From Pleomorphomonas oryzae DSM 16300 (lineage in GTDB: Bacteria; Pseudomonadota; Alphaproteobacteria; Rhizobiales; Pleomorphomonadaceae), in assembly GCF_000422965.1 (NCBI RefSeq), contig NZ_AUHB01000001.1, forward strand, positions 1-64,000: DNA of 64,000 bases, in the 5' to 3' direction. How positions within the stretch are numbered: the stretch's first letter is position 1; each line of letters begins with the position of its first letter. The notes under the pieces were generated by a model, which did no database searches, was not told where the DNA came from, and was given only the letters and a program-made list of their open reading frames with translations. Positions 1 to 18,479 of this stretch are shown here, piece by piece. The position numbers and the translations under genes were made by a program.

Positions 1-293
1 TGGGCGGCACCGGTGATCATGTTCTTCACATAGTCGGCGTGGCCTGGGCAGTCGACGTGAGCATAGTGACGGTTCTTCGTCTCGTACTCGACGTGCGCCG
101 TGTTGATGGTGATGCCGCGCGCCTTCTCTTCGGGAGCGGCGTCGATCTGGTCATAGGCCTTGAACGTCGCGCCACCGGTCTCGGCGAGCACCTTGGTGAT
201 CGCAGCGGTCAGCGACGTCTTGCCGTGGTCGACGTGACCAATCGTGCCGATGTTGCAGTGCGGCTTCGTCCGCGAAAACTTTTCCTTAGCCAT
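1..293 (-). CDS. tuf: Elongation factor Tu, N-terminal part (gene runs off the window)
   Basis: EF-Tu delivers aminoacyl-tRNA to the ribosome as a GTPase in the cytoplasm. Only the first 97 or so codons lie in the window. They begin [14 protein letters not shown] and contain the P-loop GHVDHGKT, then the switch region and the DCPGHADY motif. It is the last gene of the rpsL-rpsG-fusA-tuf cluster, 51 bases after fusA. A second, complete copy lies at 16518-17708. The two differ at 14 positions over these 293 bases. All 14 are third codon positions and all lie between positions 96 and 288, while bases 1-95 are identical. Confidence 0.97.
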   Translation of the reverse strand, partial: MAKEKFSRTKPHCNIGTIGHVDHGKTSLTAAITKVLAETGGATFKAYDQIDAAPEEKARGITINTAHVEYETKNRHYAHVDCPGHADYVKNMITGAA

Positions 294-344
294 CGGATAT
301 CTTCCTTTGTCTCGTGTAAGCGGGTGAGGTCAGCGGTCCGGAAA

Positions 345-2420
345 TCAGGCGTACTTGGCCTGGACTTCCTGGGCGACCGCAGCCGGGACCTGCTCGTAGT
401 GGTCGAACTGCATGGTGTAGCTGGCGCGTCCCTGGCTCATCGAACGGAGCTGGTTCACGTAGCCGAACATGTTGGCGAGCGGAACGAAGGCCGTGATGAC
501 ATTGGCGTTGCCGCGCATGTCCTGGCCCTGGATCTGGCCGCGACGGGAGTTGACGTCGCCGATGACGGAACCGACGTATTCTTCCGGCGACACGATCTCG
601 ACCTTCATCACCGGCTCAAGCAGAGCCGGCGAGGCCTTCTCGATGGCTTCGCGCAGAGCGGCGCGGGAAGCGATTTCGAAGGCGATGGCCGACGAGTCAA
701 CTTCGTGGTAGGCGCCGTCGATCAGCGTGACCTTGACGTCGACCACCGGGAAGCCGGCGAGCGGACCAGAGGTCATCACCGAGTTCAGGCCCTTTTCGAC
801 GCCGGGGATGTATTCCTTGGGAACCACACCACCGATGATCTTGTTCTCGAACTGGAAGCCCTTGCCGACTTCGTTCGGCTCGACGACGAACTTCACCTTG
901 GCGAATTGACCGGTACCACCGGTCTGCTTCTTGTGGGTGTAGTCGATCTCGGTGGCCTTGCGGATGGTCTCGCGGTAGGCAACCTGCGGGGCGCCGACGT
1001 TCACCTTGATGTTGTGCGGAGCACGACGGAGAATGTCGATCTTGATGTCGAGATGCAGCTCGCCCATGCCTTTGATGATCGTCTGGCCCGACTCCTGGTC
1101 GGTGGAGACGCGGAAGGACGGGTCCTCGGAGGCCAGCTTCTGCAGGGCGATGGAGAGCTTCTCCTGCTCGCTCTTGGTCGCGGCCTCGACGGCCATCTCG
1201 ATGACCGGCTCGGGGAATTCCATCTTCTCAAGGATGACGGGCTTCAGCGGATCGCAGAGCGTATCGCCGGTGCGGGTGTCCTTGAGACCAACGAAAGCGA
1301 CGATGTCGCCGGCGCGGGCTTCTTCGACGTCCTCACGGGTGTCGGCGTGCATCTGCACCATACGGCCGATGCGCTCACGCTTCTCGCGGGTCGAGTTCAG
1401 AACGGTCGAACCCTTGGCCAGCACGCCCGAGTAGACGCGAGCGAAGGTCAGAACGCCATAGGGATCTTCGATGATCTTGAAGGCCAGCATGGAGAGCGGC
1501 TCGTCGTCGGACGAATGACGGACGATCTCTTCTTCTGTCTTCGGGTCGATACCCTTGGTCGGCGGCACATCGACCGGCGACGGCAGGAAGTCGACAACGG
1601 CGTCGAGCAGCGTCTGCACGCCCTTGTTCTTGAAGGCCGAGCCAGCCAGAACCGGGAACCAGGCAGAAACCAGAACCGCCTTGCGGATCAGCCTCTTGAG
1701 GGTCGCCTCGTCGGGCTCGTTGCCCTCGAGGTAGGCCTCCATGGCGGTGTCGTCCATTTCGACGGCGGCTTCGATCAGTTCGGCGCGCGATTCCTTGGCG
1801 CGCTCGAGCATGTCGGCCGGAATTTCCTCGTCGTGGAACTTGGCGCCGAGCTGCTCGTCTTCCCACACGACCGCCTTCATGCGGATGAGGTCGACGATGC
1901 CCTTGAAGTTGGCTTCCGAACCGATCGGCAGCTGCAGAGCGACCGGACGGGCACCGAGGCGCGTCTTGATGTCGCTGAGGCACTGGTCGAAGTTGGCGCC
2001 GGTCTTGTCCATCTTGTTACAGAAGACAATGCGCGGCACGTTGTACTTGTCGCCCTGGCGCCACACCGTCTCGGTCTGCGGCTCGACGCCCTGGTTGGAG
2101 TCCAGCACGCAGACAGCACCGTCGAGCACACGCAGCGAACGCTCGACTTCGATGGTGAAGTCGACGTGGCCTGGGGTGTCGATGATGTTGAGGCGCTTGC
2201 CGTTCCAGAAGGTGGTGGTGGCAGCCGACGTGATGGTGATGCCGCGCTCCTGCTCCTGCTCCATGTAGTCCATGGTGGCAGCGCCGTCGTGCACTTCGCC
2301 GATCTTGTGGGACTTGCCCGAGTAATAGAGGACGCGTTCCGTCGTCGTCGTCTTGCCCGCATCGATGTGGGCCATGATGCCGAAGTTGCGGTAGTCCTCG
2401 AGCTTATGCGTACGAGCCAT
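345..2420 (-). CDS. fusA: Elongation factor G
   Basis: EF-G is the translocation GTPase, and with RRF it recycles ribosomes. The protein has 691 residues, the usual length. The P-loop [12 protein letters not shown] is at residues 17-28, followed by the RGITI switch, DTPGHVDF and NKMD motifs of the GTPase domain. Domains II-V follow, ending VQAKYA. It sits 21 bases after rpsG and 51 bases before tuf on the same strand, the normal str operon order. Nothing unusual was seen. Confidence 0.98.
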   Translation of the reverse strand: MARTHKLEDYRNFGIMAHIDAGKTTTTERVLYYSGKSHKIGEVHDGAATMDYMEQEQERGITITSAATTTFWNGKRLNIIDTPGHVDFTIEVERSLRVLDGAVCVLDSNQGVEPQTETVWRQGDKYNVPRIVFCNKMDKTGANFDQCLSDIKTRLGARPVALQLPIGSEANFKGIVDLIRMKAVVWEDEQLGAKFHDEEIPADMLERAKESRAELIEAAVEMDDTAMEAYLEGNEPDEATLKRLIRKAVLVSAWFPVLAGSAFKNKGVQTLLDAVVDFLPSPVDVPPTKGIDPKTEEEIVRHSSDDEPLSMLAFKIIEDPYGVLTFARVYSGVLAKGSTVLNSTREKRERIGRMVQMHADTREDVEEARAGDIVAFVGLKDTRTGDTLCDPLKPVILEKMEFPEPVIEMAVEAATKSEQEKLSIALQKLASEDPSFRVSTDQESGQTIIKGMGELHLDIKIDILRRAPHNIKVNVGAPQVAYRETIRKATEIDYTHKKQTGGTGQFAKVKFVVEPNEVGKGFQFENKIIGGVVPKEYIPGVEKGLNSVMTSGPLAGFPVVDVKVTLIDGAYHEVDSSAIAFEIASRAALREAIEKASPALLEPVMKVEIVSPEEYVGSVIGDVNSRRGQIQGQDMRGNANVITAFVPLANMFGYVNQLRSMSQGRASYTMQFDHYEQVPAAVAQEVQAKYA

Positions 2421-2441
2421 GTTCGTCTCCGCCTCTCAGGC

Positions 2442-2957
<516 letters not shown>

Positions 2958-2980
2958 TCACGCACAGATCCGGCCAGGGA

Positions 2981-3352
2981 TCACTTCGGACGCTTGGCGC
3001 CGTACTTGGAACGGCGCTGCTTGCGGTTCTTCACGCCCTGCGTGTCGAGCACGCCGCGGAGAATGTGGTAGCGCACGCCGGGAAGGTCCTTGACGCGACC
3101 GCCACGGATCATGACGACCGAGTGCTCCTGGAGGTTATGGCCCTCACCAGGAATGTAACCGATGACCTCGTAGCCGTTGGTCAGACGAACCTTGGCGACC
3201 TTACGAAGGGCCGAGTTCGGCTTCTTCGGGGTCGTCGTATAAACACGCGTGCAGACGCCGCGCTTCTGAGGGCAAGCCTCAAGATGGCGGGCCTTCTCAC
3301 GGTAAACCGGCGCAACGCGCGGGTTACGGATCAACTGATTGATCGTCGGCAT
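2981..3352 (-). CDS. rpsL: 30S ribosomal protein S12
   Basis: S12 is a decoding-centre protein of 123 residues. The segment [12 protein letters not shown] and the later [13 protein letters not shown] are intact, including the two lysines (E. coli K43 and K88 equivalents) whose replacement gives streptomycin resistance, so a sensitive-type S12 is expected. It is the first gene of the rpsL-rpsG-fusA-tuf transcript. A good sigma-70-like promoter lies about 330 bases upstream at 3679-3707. Confidence 0.98.
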   Translation of the reverse strand: MPTINQLIRNPRVAPVYREKARHLEACPQKRGVCTRVYTTTPKKPNSALRKVAKVRLTNGYEVIGYIPGEGHNLQEHSVVMIRGGRVKDLPGVRYHILRGVLDTQGVKNRKQRRSKYGAKRPK

Positions 3353-3678
3353 CCTTCACCTTCAATCCAAACGTCCGGAACTTAAAACCGGAACTACTTC
3401 CTTCAGAACCAACCGCTGCCCAAACCGAGGCAACAGGCCAGCTCCCTGACCAAATTCGCAGCTCTCCGCACCCCGCCCGCACAAAACGAAGCGCGCCGAT
3501 AACGTGAAATCTCACGTCCGGCGCGGCGGAAAGCAGAGGAACAATGCCAGTCGGCACCGTTCATGCGTACAACAGCTTTCACCACCAGTGGATCGAATTG
3601 CGTTTAACGAGGCTTGATCAAGGGCTTAAGGACCAGTGATCGATCACGCGTTACAGACCAACTCTTCAAGTGGCGCGG
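3353..3678 (-). other. Long untranslated leader of the str operon
   Basis: This non-coding stretch lies between the rpsL start and the nearest convincing promoter (3679-3707). If that promoter is used, the mRNA has a leader of about 310-320 bases. No open frame here looks like protein, and I could not identify a known riboregulator. A leader of this length before a ribosomal protein operon may carry autoregulatory structure, but that is inference. Confidence 0.45.
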
Positions 3679-3707
3679 ACACTACTCAAACAATCCCCAA
3701 CCGTCAA
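3679..3707 (-). promoter_or_regulatory. Predicted sigma-70 promoter for rpsL-rpsG-fusA-tuf
   Basis: On the minus strand TTGACG (rc at 3702-3707) is separated by exactly 17 bases from TAGTGT (rc at 3679-3684). A GC-rich discriminator follows, as expected for growth-rate and stringent control of ribosomal genes. It is the best hexamer pair seen between rpsL and rpoC. Confidence 0.6.
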
Positions 3708-3920
3708 GCCGGCCGAGCAAAAAAGCCAGAAACCTCGGCCTTCTGCGGACATGGTACCGCCGCAGGCGCACGAAGCGGCAATTCCATGACAATCTCACGC
3801 AACAAATGCAACCCACCCTGCCCTTTTCGGCCGTCCCTGTGGGATGAGGATGCGAATCCTCCCCAAGCCTGCCCGCCGAAACCCGGATCCGGCCGGCGAA
3901 TCCTTTCCGGCGAATCTTTC
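3708..3920. other. Intergenic spacer between rpoC terminator and str promoter
   Basis: There is no credible gene here. Short open frames on both strands have no recognisable protein features. The segment simply separates the rpoBC transcript end from the str promoter. Confidence 0.5.
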
Positions 3921-3957
3921 AAAAGAAAAGCGCGGCGCCCCGTGCGGAGCGCCGCGC
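3921..3957 (-). terminator. Rho-independent terminator of rpoC
   Basis: On the minus strand a 9-bp perfect stem GCGCGGCGC / GCGCCGCGC (3949-3957 and 3930-3938) is followed directly by TTTTCTTTT (rc of 3921-3929). It lies 25 bases after the rpoC stop codon. This is the textbook layout. Confidence 0.88.
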
Positions 3958-3982
3958 CATTTCAACTTTCGGATTCGGCCGA

Positions 3983-8188
<4,206 letters not shown>

Positions 8189-8284
8189 CGGCTCGTTCTC
8201 CTGTGATGCTGCCCGACCGCCGTCTGTCCGCCTCGCCGGCGGGGGCTGCATGAGTAATTTCGTAGGGTTTCCGGACACGCCGAA

Positions 8285-8308
8285 CTGCCGGCGCTTTCGC
8301 GCCGACAG
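8285..8308 (-). other. Hairpin in the rpoB-rpoC spacer
   Basis: The transcript would fold as CTG-T-CGGCGC, loop GAAA, GCGCCG-G-CAG. That is a compact GC stem closed by a stable GNRA tetraloop. No T-run follows, so it is not a simple terminator. It could be an mRNA processing or stabilising element between rpoB and rpoC. Confidence 0.4.
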
Positions 8309-8340
8309 CTCAAGGCATTTCCGTCGTTAGGCGCGCCGGA

Positions 8341-12477
<4,137 letters not shown>

Positions 12478-12642
12478 TGCTTCCCTCGTACACCGTGATC
12501 GGCAGACCGGAACCCTTTGATGTGCAACGCTCTCAACGTTGCCGAAGGGCTCGGGACAAACCGATCGTCTACCGACAGGCCAAGTCTTTAGCCAATTCGG
12601 TTCGATTCGGGCCAAATAAAGGCCATCTCAAAAACAACCGTT

Positions 12643-12669
12643 GGGCGGCCCGATTTTGTCGAGCCGCCC
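12643..12669 (-). terminator. Probable attenuator between rplL and rpoB
   Basis: The minus-strand RNA forms GGGCGGC (rc 12663-12669), a 13-base loop, then GCCGCCC (rc 12643-12649). It is followed by AACGGTTGTTTTTGAG. A partial terminator here fits the known partial read-through from rplJL into rpoBC in bacteria, which lowers polymerase relative to L7/L12. The T-run starts 7 bases after the stem, so termination would be incomplete. Confidence 0.55.
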
Positions 12670-12691
12670 ACCGTCAAAATTGTCAGGTCGA

Positions 12692-13069
12692 TTACTTGAC
12701 TTCGACCTTGGCGCCAGCTTCTTCAAGCTGCTTCTTGATCTTGGCGGCCTCGTCCTTGGACGCGGCTTCCTTGACCGGCTTCGGAGCGCCTTCGACCAGG
12801 TCCTTGGCTTCCTTGAGGCCGAGACCGGTGATGGCGCGGACTTCCTTGATCACGTTGATCTTCTTGTCGCCGGCATCGACGAGGATGACGTCGAACTCGG
12901 TCTTCTCTTCCTCGGCAGCGGCCGGCGCAGCAGCGCCACCAACGGCGGCGACGGCGACCGGAGCAGCGGCGGAAACGCCCCACTTCTCTTCGAGGAGCTT
13001 GGACAGCTCGGCGGCTTCCAGGACGGTCAGGGCCGACAGTTCATCGACCAGCTTGGCAAGATCAGCCAT
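12692..13069 (-). CDS. rplL: 50S ribosomal protein L7/L12
   Basis: L7/L12 is the stalk protein that recruits translation GTPases; it binds L10 as dimers. The protein has 125 residues. The N-terminal dimerisation helix ([15 protein letters not shown]) is followed by an Ala/Gly-rich hinge at about residues 36-53. The C-terminal domain contains [20 protein letters not shown] and ends [10 protein letters not shown]. It lies 57 bases after rplJ and is presumably co-transcribed with it. Confidence 0.98.
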   Translation of the reverse strand: MADLAKLVDELSALTVLEAAELSKLLEEKWGVSAAAPVAVAAVGGAAAPAAAEEEKTEFDVILVDAGDKKINVIKEVRAITGLGLKEAKDLVEGAPKPVKEAASKDEAAKIKKQLEEAGAKVEVK

Positions 13070-13126
13070 TTCACTTCTTCCTTCAGTAACGGTTCGAACC
13101 AGATTTGTGTTTCAGGTCGAACGGCC

Positions 13127-13645
13127 TCACGCCGCTTCGTCCTTCTTGGCATAAGCCCCGAACACGCGGGCCAGCTGGCCCGCGGGTGCCTGCAGGACGC
13201 CTGCGATGCGGGTCGCCGGGGTATTGATCATACCCAGCAGCTTGGCGCGCAGTTCGTCCAGCGACGGCAGGCTCGCGAGAGCCTTGACGCCGTTGGCATC
13301 GAGGTTGGTCTTGCCGAGAGCACCACCGAGAACAACGAGCTTGTCGTTGGTCTTGGAATACTCGACGGTGACCTTGGACGCCGCGACCGGATCCGCCGAG
13401 TAGGCGATGACGGTCGGACCTGTGAACAGGTCAGCGATGTGCTCGGCATCAGTGCCTTGAAGAGCAAGCTTGGCGAGGCGGTTCTTGGCGACCTTGACCT
13501 TGCCGCCGGCTTCCTTCATGCGGGCGCGGTACGCCTGCAGGTCAGCGACGGTAAGGCCTTGGTAGTGGGACACGACGATGACGCCCGCGCCCTTGAACGA
13601 GGCGTTGAGTGCGTCGATCAGTTCCCGCTTTTCCGCTCTATCCAC
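13127..13645 (-). CDS. rplJ: 50S ribosomal protein L10
   Basis: L10 anchors the L7/L12 stalk to 23S rRNA. The GTG at 13645 was chosen because GGAG lies 8 bases upstream (TCTGGAGACAGGCC before GTG). It gives 172 residues beginning [14 protein letters not shown] (initiator read as Met), the usual alphaproteobacterial form. The alternative 8 codons upstream lacks this signal. [12 protein letters not shown] and the C-terminal [12 protein letters not shown] are conserved. It is preceded by a 425-base leader. L10 usually represses its own leader. Confidence 0.96.
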   Translation of the reverse strand: MDRAEKRELIDALNASFKGAGVIVVSHYQGLTVADLQAYRARMKEAGGKVKVAKNRLAKLALQGTDAEHIADLFTGPTVIAYSADPVAASKVTVEYSKTNDKLVVLGGALGKTNLDANGVKALASLPSLDELRAKLLGMINTPATRIAGVLQAPAGQLARVFGAYAKKDEAA

Positions 13646-14070
13646 GGCCTGTCTCCAGATAAACGACAAGGCTTGCGCCTCGCCGTCAGGTTGCTGTTGC
13701 CACGCCCCTCACCCAAAGGGCTCAAGCGCGGCGCTCGCGGCCTGTCCGCCAACCCGTTCCGGAAAACCGGCGTGGCTGGAGGGAAGAGTTCGAACCGGTA
13801 CTGGTCATTGGAAGAGCGGCGAACCACCCTTCGGATGCATACGGATCTCACTCCCGTCTCATGCAGGCCCCGACGTCACCCGGAAAACCAGGATCGGTCC
13901 GGCGGCTTAGGTCGCGGCAGAAATGCCGGGACACCCACAATCTCGGACAGGGTCGGAAGCCTTCTTCGGGCAAGCCCTCTGAAAGCCACCGATCCCGCCG
14001 GCCTAAGCCGACGGGAAACTTGTTCGCTCCTTGTCGGAGCAGCCGACCCTATATAGGTCGGAATTCATCG
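13646..14070 (-). promoter_or_regulatory. rplA-rplJ spacer, expected L10 leader
   Basis: This 425-base non-coding stretch precedes rplJ. In many bacteria this spacer holds the L10 leader, where the L10-L12 complex represses translation. Just after rplA is a palindromic CCGACC-TATATA-GGGTCGG segment (about 14045-14063) that could be a -10 region or a stem. I could not trace a complete canonical L10 leader fold by eye, so the label rests mainly on position. Confidence 0.4.
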
Positions 14071-14772
14071 TCAGGAAGCGGCACCCAGGGAGCCGACTTC
14101 AACCTTGACGCCAGGGCCCATGGTCGAGGAGACCGAGAGGCGCTGCAGGTAGGTGCCCTTGGCACCGGCCGGCCTGGCCTTCTGGACGGCATCGACGATG
14201 GCCCGGATGTTCTCGAGCAGAGCCTCGGCGCTGAACGACGCCTTGCCGATGCCGGCGTGGACGATACCAGCCTTCTCGACACGGAACTCGACAGCGCCAC
14301 CCTTGGTCGCCTTGACGGCGGCGGCGACGTCCTGCGTGACGGTGCCGACCTTGGGGTTCGGCATCAGGCCGCGCGGGCCCAGCACCTTACCGAGACGACC
14401 GACCAGCGGCATCATGTCCGGCGTGGCGATGCAGCGGTCGAAGTTGATCTCACCCTTCTGGATGGTCTCAACCAGATCCTCGGCACCGACGATGTCGGCG
14501 CCAGCGGCGGTCGCTTCGTCGGCCTTGAGGCCACGGGCGAACACGGCGACGCGAACGGTCTTGCCGGTGCCGTGCGGCAGCTGAACGACGCCACGGACCA
14601 TCTGGTCGGCATGACGGGGATCGACGCCCAGGTTGATGGCGACTTCGACGGTCTCGTCGAACTTCGCCGTGGCGCGTTCCTTGATCAGGCCGAGGGCCTC
14701 GGTCAGCGGGTAGAACTTCTTGCGATCGATGCCTTCGCGACTGGCGGCGACGCGCTTGGGAAGCTTGGCCAT
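14071..14772 (-). CDS. rplA: 50S ribosomal protein L1
   Basis: L1 forms the mobile L1 stalk that guides E-site tRNA release. The ATG at 14772 ([16 protein letters not shown]) gives 233 residues. It was preferred to a GTG three codons upstream because the GGAG ribosome site abuts that GTG but sits 8 bases before this ATG. The conserved [13 protein letters not shown] segment is present. Its ribosome site overlaps the end of rplK, only 5 bases away, so the two are translationally coupled. Confidence 0.97.
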   Translation of the reverse strand: MAKLPKRVAASREGIDRKKFYPLTEALGLIKERATAKFDETVEVAINLGVDPRHADQMVRGVVQLPHGTGKTVRVAVFARGLKADEATAAGADIVGAEDLVETIQKGEINFDRCIATPDMMPLVGRLGKVLGPRGLMPNPKVGTVTQDVAAAVKATKGGAVEFRVEKAGIVHAGIGKASFSAEALLENIRAIVDAVQKARPAGAKGTYLQRLSVSSTMGPGVKVEVGSLGAAS

Positions 14773-14777
14773 GTCGG

Positions 14778-15206
14778 TCACTCCGCGATCTGCAGACCCA
14801 TGGAGCGGGCAGAGCCCTCGACCATGAGCATGGCGGCGTCGATGGAGGCGGCGTTCATGTCGGCGAGCTTCTTCTCGGCGATTTCACGCACCTGCGCCTT
14901 GGTGATGGAGCCGGCAGAACCGGTACCCGGCGTCTTCGAGCCCTTGTCGATACCGGCGGCCTTCTTGAGGAAGTAGCCAACCGGCGGCGTACGCAGCTTG
15001 AAGGTGAACGAGCGGTCGGCATAGATGGTGAAGAGCACCGGGATCGGCATGCCCTTTTCCATACCCTGCGTCTGCGCGTTGAACGCCTTGCAGAATTCCA
15101 TGATGTTGAGGCCGCGCTGACCGAGCGCGGGGCCGATCGGGGGCGACGGGGTCGCCGAACCGGCCGCCACCTGAAGCTTCAGGTAGCCGGTGATTTTCTT
15201 CGCCAT
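14778..15206 (-). CDS. rplK: 50S ribosomal protein L11
   Basis: L11 is part of the GTPase-associated centre and in many bacteria is needed for RelA activation. The protein has 142 residues. The N-terminal [19 protein letters not shown] proline-rich segment and the C-terminal [10 protein letters not shown] are both conserved. It lies 169 bases after nusG and directly before rplA. Confidence 0.98.
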   Translation of the reverse strand: MAKKITGYLKLQVAAGSATPSPPIGPALGQRGLNIMEFCKAFNAQTQGMEKGMPIPVLFTIYADRSFTFKLRTPPVGYFLKKAAGIDKGSKTPGTGSAGSITKAQVREIAEKKLADMNAASIDAAMLMVEGSARSMGLQIAE

Positions 15207-15317
15207 TTTTATCTCCTCGTCGGCAGCCCCGGCAAAGCCGGCTCGCCTTCAGGTTCGTGGTCGGAGGACCGTGTCCCGGCGGCGATTGCCGGGGCCCCTC
15301 TCCCACGGGGTGGGTGC

Positions 15318-15335
15318 CGCTTGGCGTACCAAGCG
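15318..15335 (-). other. Hairpin in nusG-rplK spacer
   Basis: A perfect 7-bp inverted repeat CGCTTGG / CCAAGCG with a 4-base loop lies between nusG and rplK. There is no T-run, so it may mark a processing site or structured leader of rplKA rather than a terminator. Confidence 0.35.
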
Positions 15336-15375
15336 ACGGACGCGGCACCGGCGTAACCGGCACCGCAAACGTGCG

Positions 15376-15906
15376 TCAGACCTTTTCGACCTGACCGTAT
15401 TCCAGCTCGACCGGCGTGGCGCGGCCGAAGATCGACACCGCCACCTTGAGGCGGCTGCGTTCCTCATCCACCTCTTCGACGAGGCCGGAGAAGGAGGCGA
15501 ACGGGCCGTCGGACACCTTGACCTGCTCGCCGATTTCGAAGCTGACGGACGGCTTGGGCCGTTCGACGCCAACCTCGACCTGATTCATGATCCGCTCCGC
15601 CTCGCGGTCGGGAATGGGAACCGGCTTATTGTCGGAGCCCAGGAACCCAGTGACCTTCGGCGTGTTCTTAATGAGGTGGTAAGCCTCGTCGGTCATATCC
15701 ATGCGAACGAGGACGTAACCGGGAAAGAACTTGCGCTCGGCCGAAACCTTGCGGCCGCGACGCACTTCCGTGATGCTCTCAGTGGGTACCAGCACCTGCT
15801 CGAAGAGGTGCGCGAGACCGCGCTGTTGCGCCTGCTCCTTGATGGAGTCGGCCACCTTCTTCTCGAAATTCGAGTAGGCGTGCACAATGTACCAGCGTTT
15901 TGCCAT
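15376..15906 (-). CDS. nusG: Transcription termination/antitermination factor NusG
   Basis: NusG binds RNA polymerase through its NGN domain and Rho or S10 through its KOW domain. The start at 15906 (MAKRWYIVHAYSNFEKKV) gives 176 residues of family-typical form; a longer frame upstream reads through the secE spacer and is not protein-like. The NGN domain spans about residues 1-110 (FFPGYVLVRMDM), and the KOW motif is near VSDGPFASFSGLVEEVDEE. It lies 26 bases after secE. Confidence 0.98.
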   Translation of the reverse strand: MAKRWYIVHAYSNFEKKVADSIKEQAQQRGLAHLFEQVLVPTESITEVRRGRKVSAERKFFPGYVLVRMDMTDEAYHLIKNTPKVTGFLGSDNKPVPIPDREAERIMNQVEVGVERPKPSVSFEIGEQVKVSDGPFASFSGLVEEVDEERSRLKVAVSIFGRATPVELEYGQVEKV

Positions 15907-15932
15907 GTCGATGCTCCCTCGGCGGTCGTTCG

Positions 15933-16130
15933 TCAGCCGCTGAGGCCGAGCAGCAACCCGACACCCCAGTTCATGATCATGTCGGCAACCAGGAAGAAGA
16001 TTGCCGCAAGGATGGCCATGATGAACACCATGGTCGTCGTGATCGCAGTTTCGCGCCGGGTCGGCCACGTGACCTTGCCGGCCTCGGTCCGAACTTGCTG
16101 CAGAAACTCAAGGGGGCTAGTCTTGGCCAT
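15933..16130 (-). CDS. secE: Preprotein translocase subunit SecE
   Basis: SecE is the small clamp subunit of the SecYEG channel in the inner membrane. The 65-residue form from 16130 (MAKTSPLEFLQQVRTEAGKVTWPTR) is preferred to a start 4 codons upstream. The amphipathic helix with the conserved KVTWPTR motif is followed by one membrane span (about residues 32-58). This is the short single-span type usual outside enterobacteria. It is followed closely by nusG. Confidence 0.95.
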   Translation of the reverse strand: MAKTSPLEFLQQVRTEAGKVTWPTRRETAITTTMVFIMAILAAIFFLVADMIMNWGVGLLLGLSG

Positions 16131-16231
16131 ACATCCACTCATGACGGTCGGGCGCGCGGAACGTCAGCTCCGCGCGCCACGAGACAGGAACCGTTATCTA
16201 TAGCTTCCGGTAGGTCGACGCAAGAGGGAAA

Positions 16232-16307
<76 letters not shown>

Positions 16308-16339
16308 AAGACTTCCGCTCGCGGACGCCAGTCCGTTCG

Positions 16340-16367
16340 CTTATAGCCGAACCGGCTTCCGGATCAA
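16340..16367 (-). promoter_or_regulatory. Predicted promoter for tRNA-Trp (and secE-nusG)
   Basis: TTGATC (rc 16362-16367) and TATAAG (rc 16340-16345) on the minus strand are spaced by 16 bases. The -10 ends about 30 bases before the tRNA-Trp 5' end. secE lies 100 bases beyond the tRNA and may be read from the same promoter. Confidence 0.6.
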
Positions 16368-16484
16368 GCACCAAAAACGCGGTGCGCCCTTCTCACCGAT
16401 TCTTGCCGGCGGAGCAACCCCCGCCTGGCAATTTCTTTGTCTCCCGAATGACTTGGCTGTGGATCAGCCCGGAAATTCAGGGGA

Positions 16485-16508
16485 TTCCGGCGGCCGGAGC
16501 CGCCGGAA
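16485..16508 (-). terminator. Stem-loop after tuf
   Basis: The minus strand has a perfect 10-bp stem TTCCGGCGGC / GCCGCCGGAA with a 4-base loop, 9 bases after the tuf stop. No uridine run follows, so termination may be factor-assisted, or the stem may protect the mRNA 3' end. Confidence 0.55.
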
Positions 16509-16517
16509 AACTTCTAC

Positions 16518-17708
<1,191 letters not shown>

Positions 17709-17784
17709 CGCTTCGTCTCTCTCGAAAGGTTTGATGGGGCCTTTTCGTGCGCTGCCCCCGAACCGGGGCGGCCGGTCGGCGGCT

Positions 17785-17813
17785 CGAATAGTGCCTTTTA
17801 ACGCAAGGTTCAA
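17785..17813 (-). promoter_or_regulatory. Predicted promoter of tuf
   Basis: TTGAAC (rc 17808-17813) and TATTCG (rc 17785-17790) on the minus strand have a 17-base spacer. A GC-rich discriminator follows, consistent with stringent control. It lies about 77 bases upstream of the tuf start. Confidence 0.55.
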
Positions 17814-18479
17814 GCCCTGATTAGCGCCGCTCTCCCCGCAAAGAGCAATCAGCTCCGAGGCTGTGCCATATGGACCGCTTTCCCTGAAAATTCAAGGTCG
17901 CCACACGGCTAAGGCAAGCCACTCGACGTACCCGCCCGTCGCCGCCCGAAGAGCACCGCAGCGAGATCTTCCTATTTCTGAGGAAAACCGCGGGCTAGCG
18001 GGTGGGCAAAGGTCGGAGAGCCCATGGAAGATTCGCCCTATGGGCATGTGATCGTCGCCACCGGCGGCCCATTGGCTCGGGAGCCGCGCGTGATACTCGC
18101 GCTGCCGGTGTTGTTGCGATCGGTGACGAAGCTTTCGCGCCAGTTCATGACAGATAGATACCGTAGCAGGGCCGCAGTATCCGCTTACCCTACCTCAAGG
18201 GATAGACCTGCGAGGCGCCCATACCTTTTGCCGCAAAACTCCATGCAATATTGTATTATAATACTATTTACCTGCTGTGAGCAGCGTGGGGTTACCGTAG
18301 GTTTAAACCAGCCGAATAAACATCCTGAATTCCAGAATACCTCTGGTCTACATGCATCAAGCATATCATGCTTCACAAAGAAAATAACCAATTCTTAAAT
18401 CGGCTGGCGTTTAGGTGGCAATGAAAGAGAGCTTCAGCTTGGTACGGCACGAGCGCGAATTGGACCCCGGGACGCCTTG
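17814..18479. other. Intergenic region, AT-rich toward its right end
   Basis: About 670 bases lie between tuf and the divergent GGDEF-EAL gene. The left part is GC-rich. From about 18240 to 18410 the DNA turns clearly AT-rich (TTGTATTATAATACTATTT and similar), which would suit a promoter or a nucleoid-protein site for the downstream gene. The open frames here are short and not protein-like, and I recognise no RNA gene. Confidence 0.45.

Noticed and set aside
18185-18398. Short frames on both strands in the AT-rich spacer before the GGDEF-EAL gene
   Set aside because: They have odd composition, no ribosome site and no similarity to a known family. The segment is more likely regulatory DNA.
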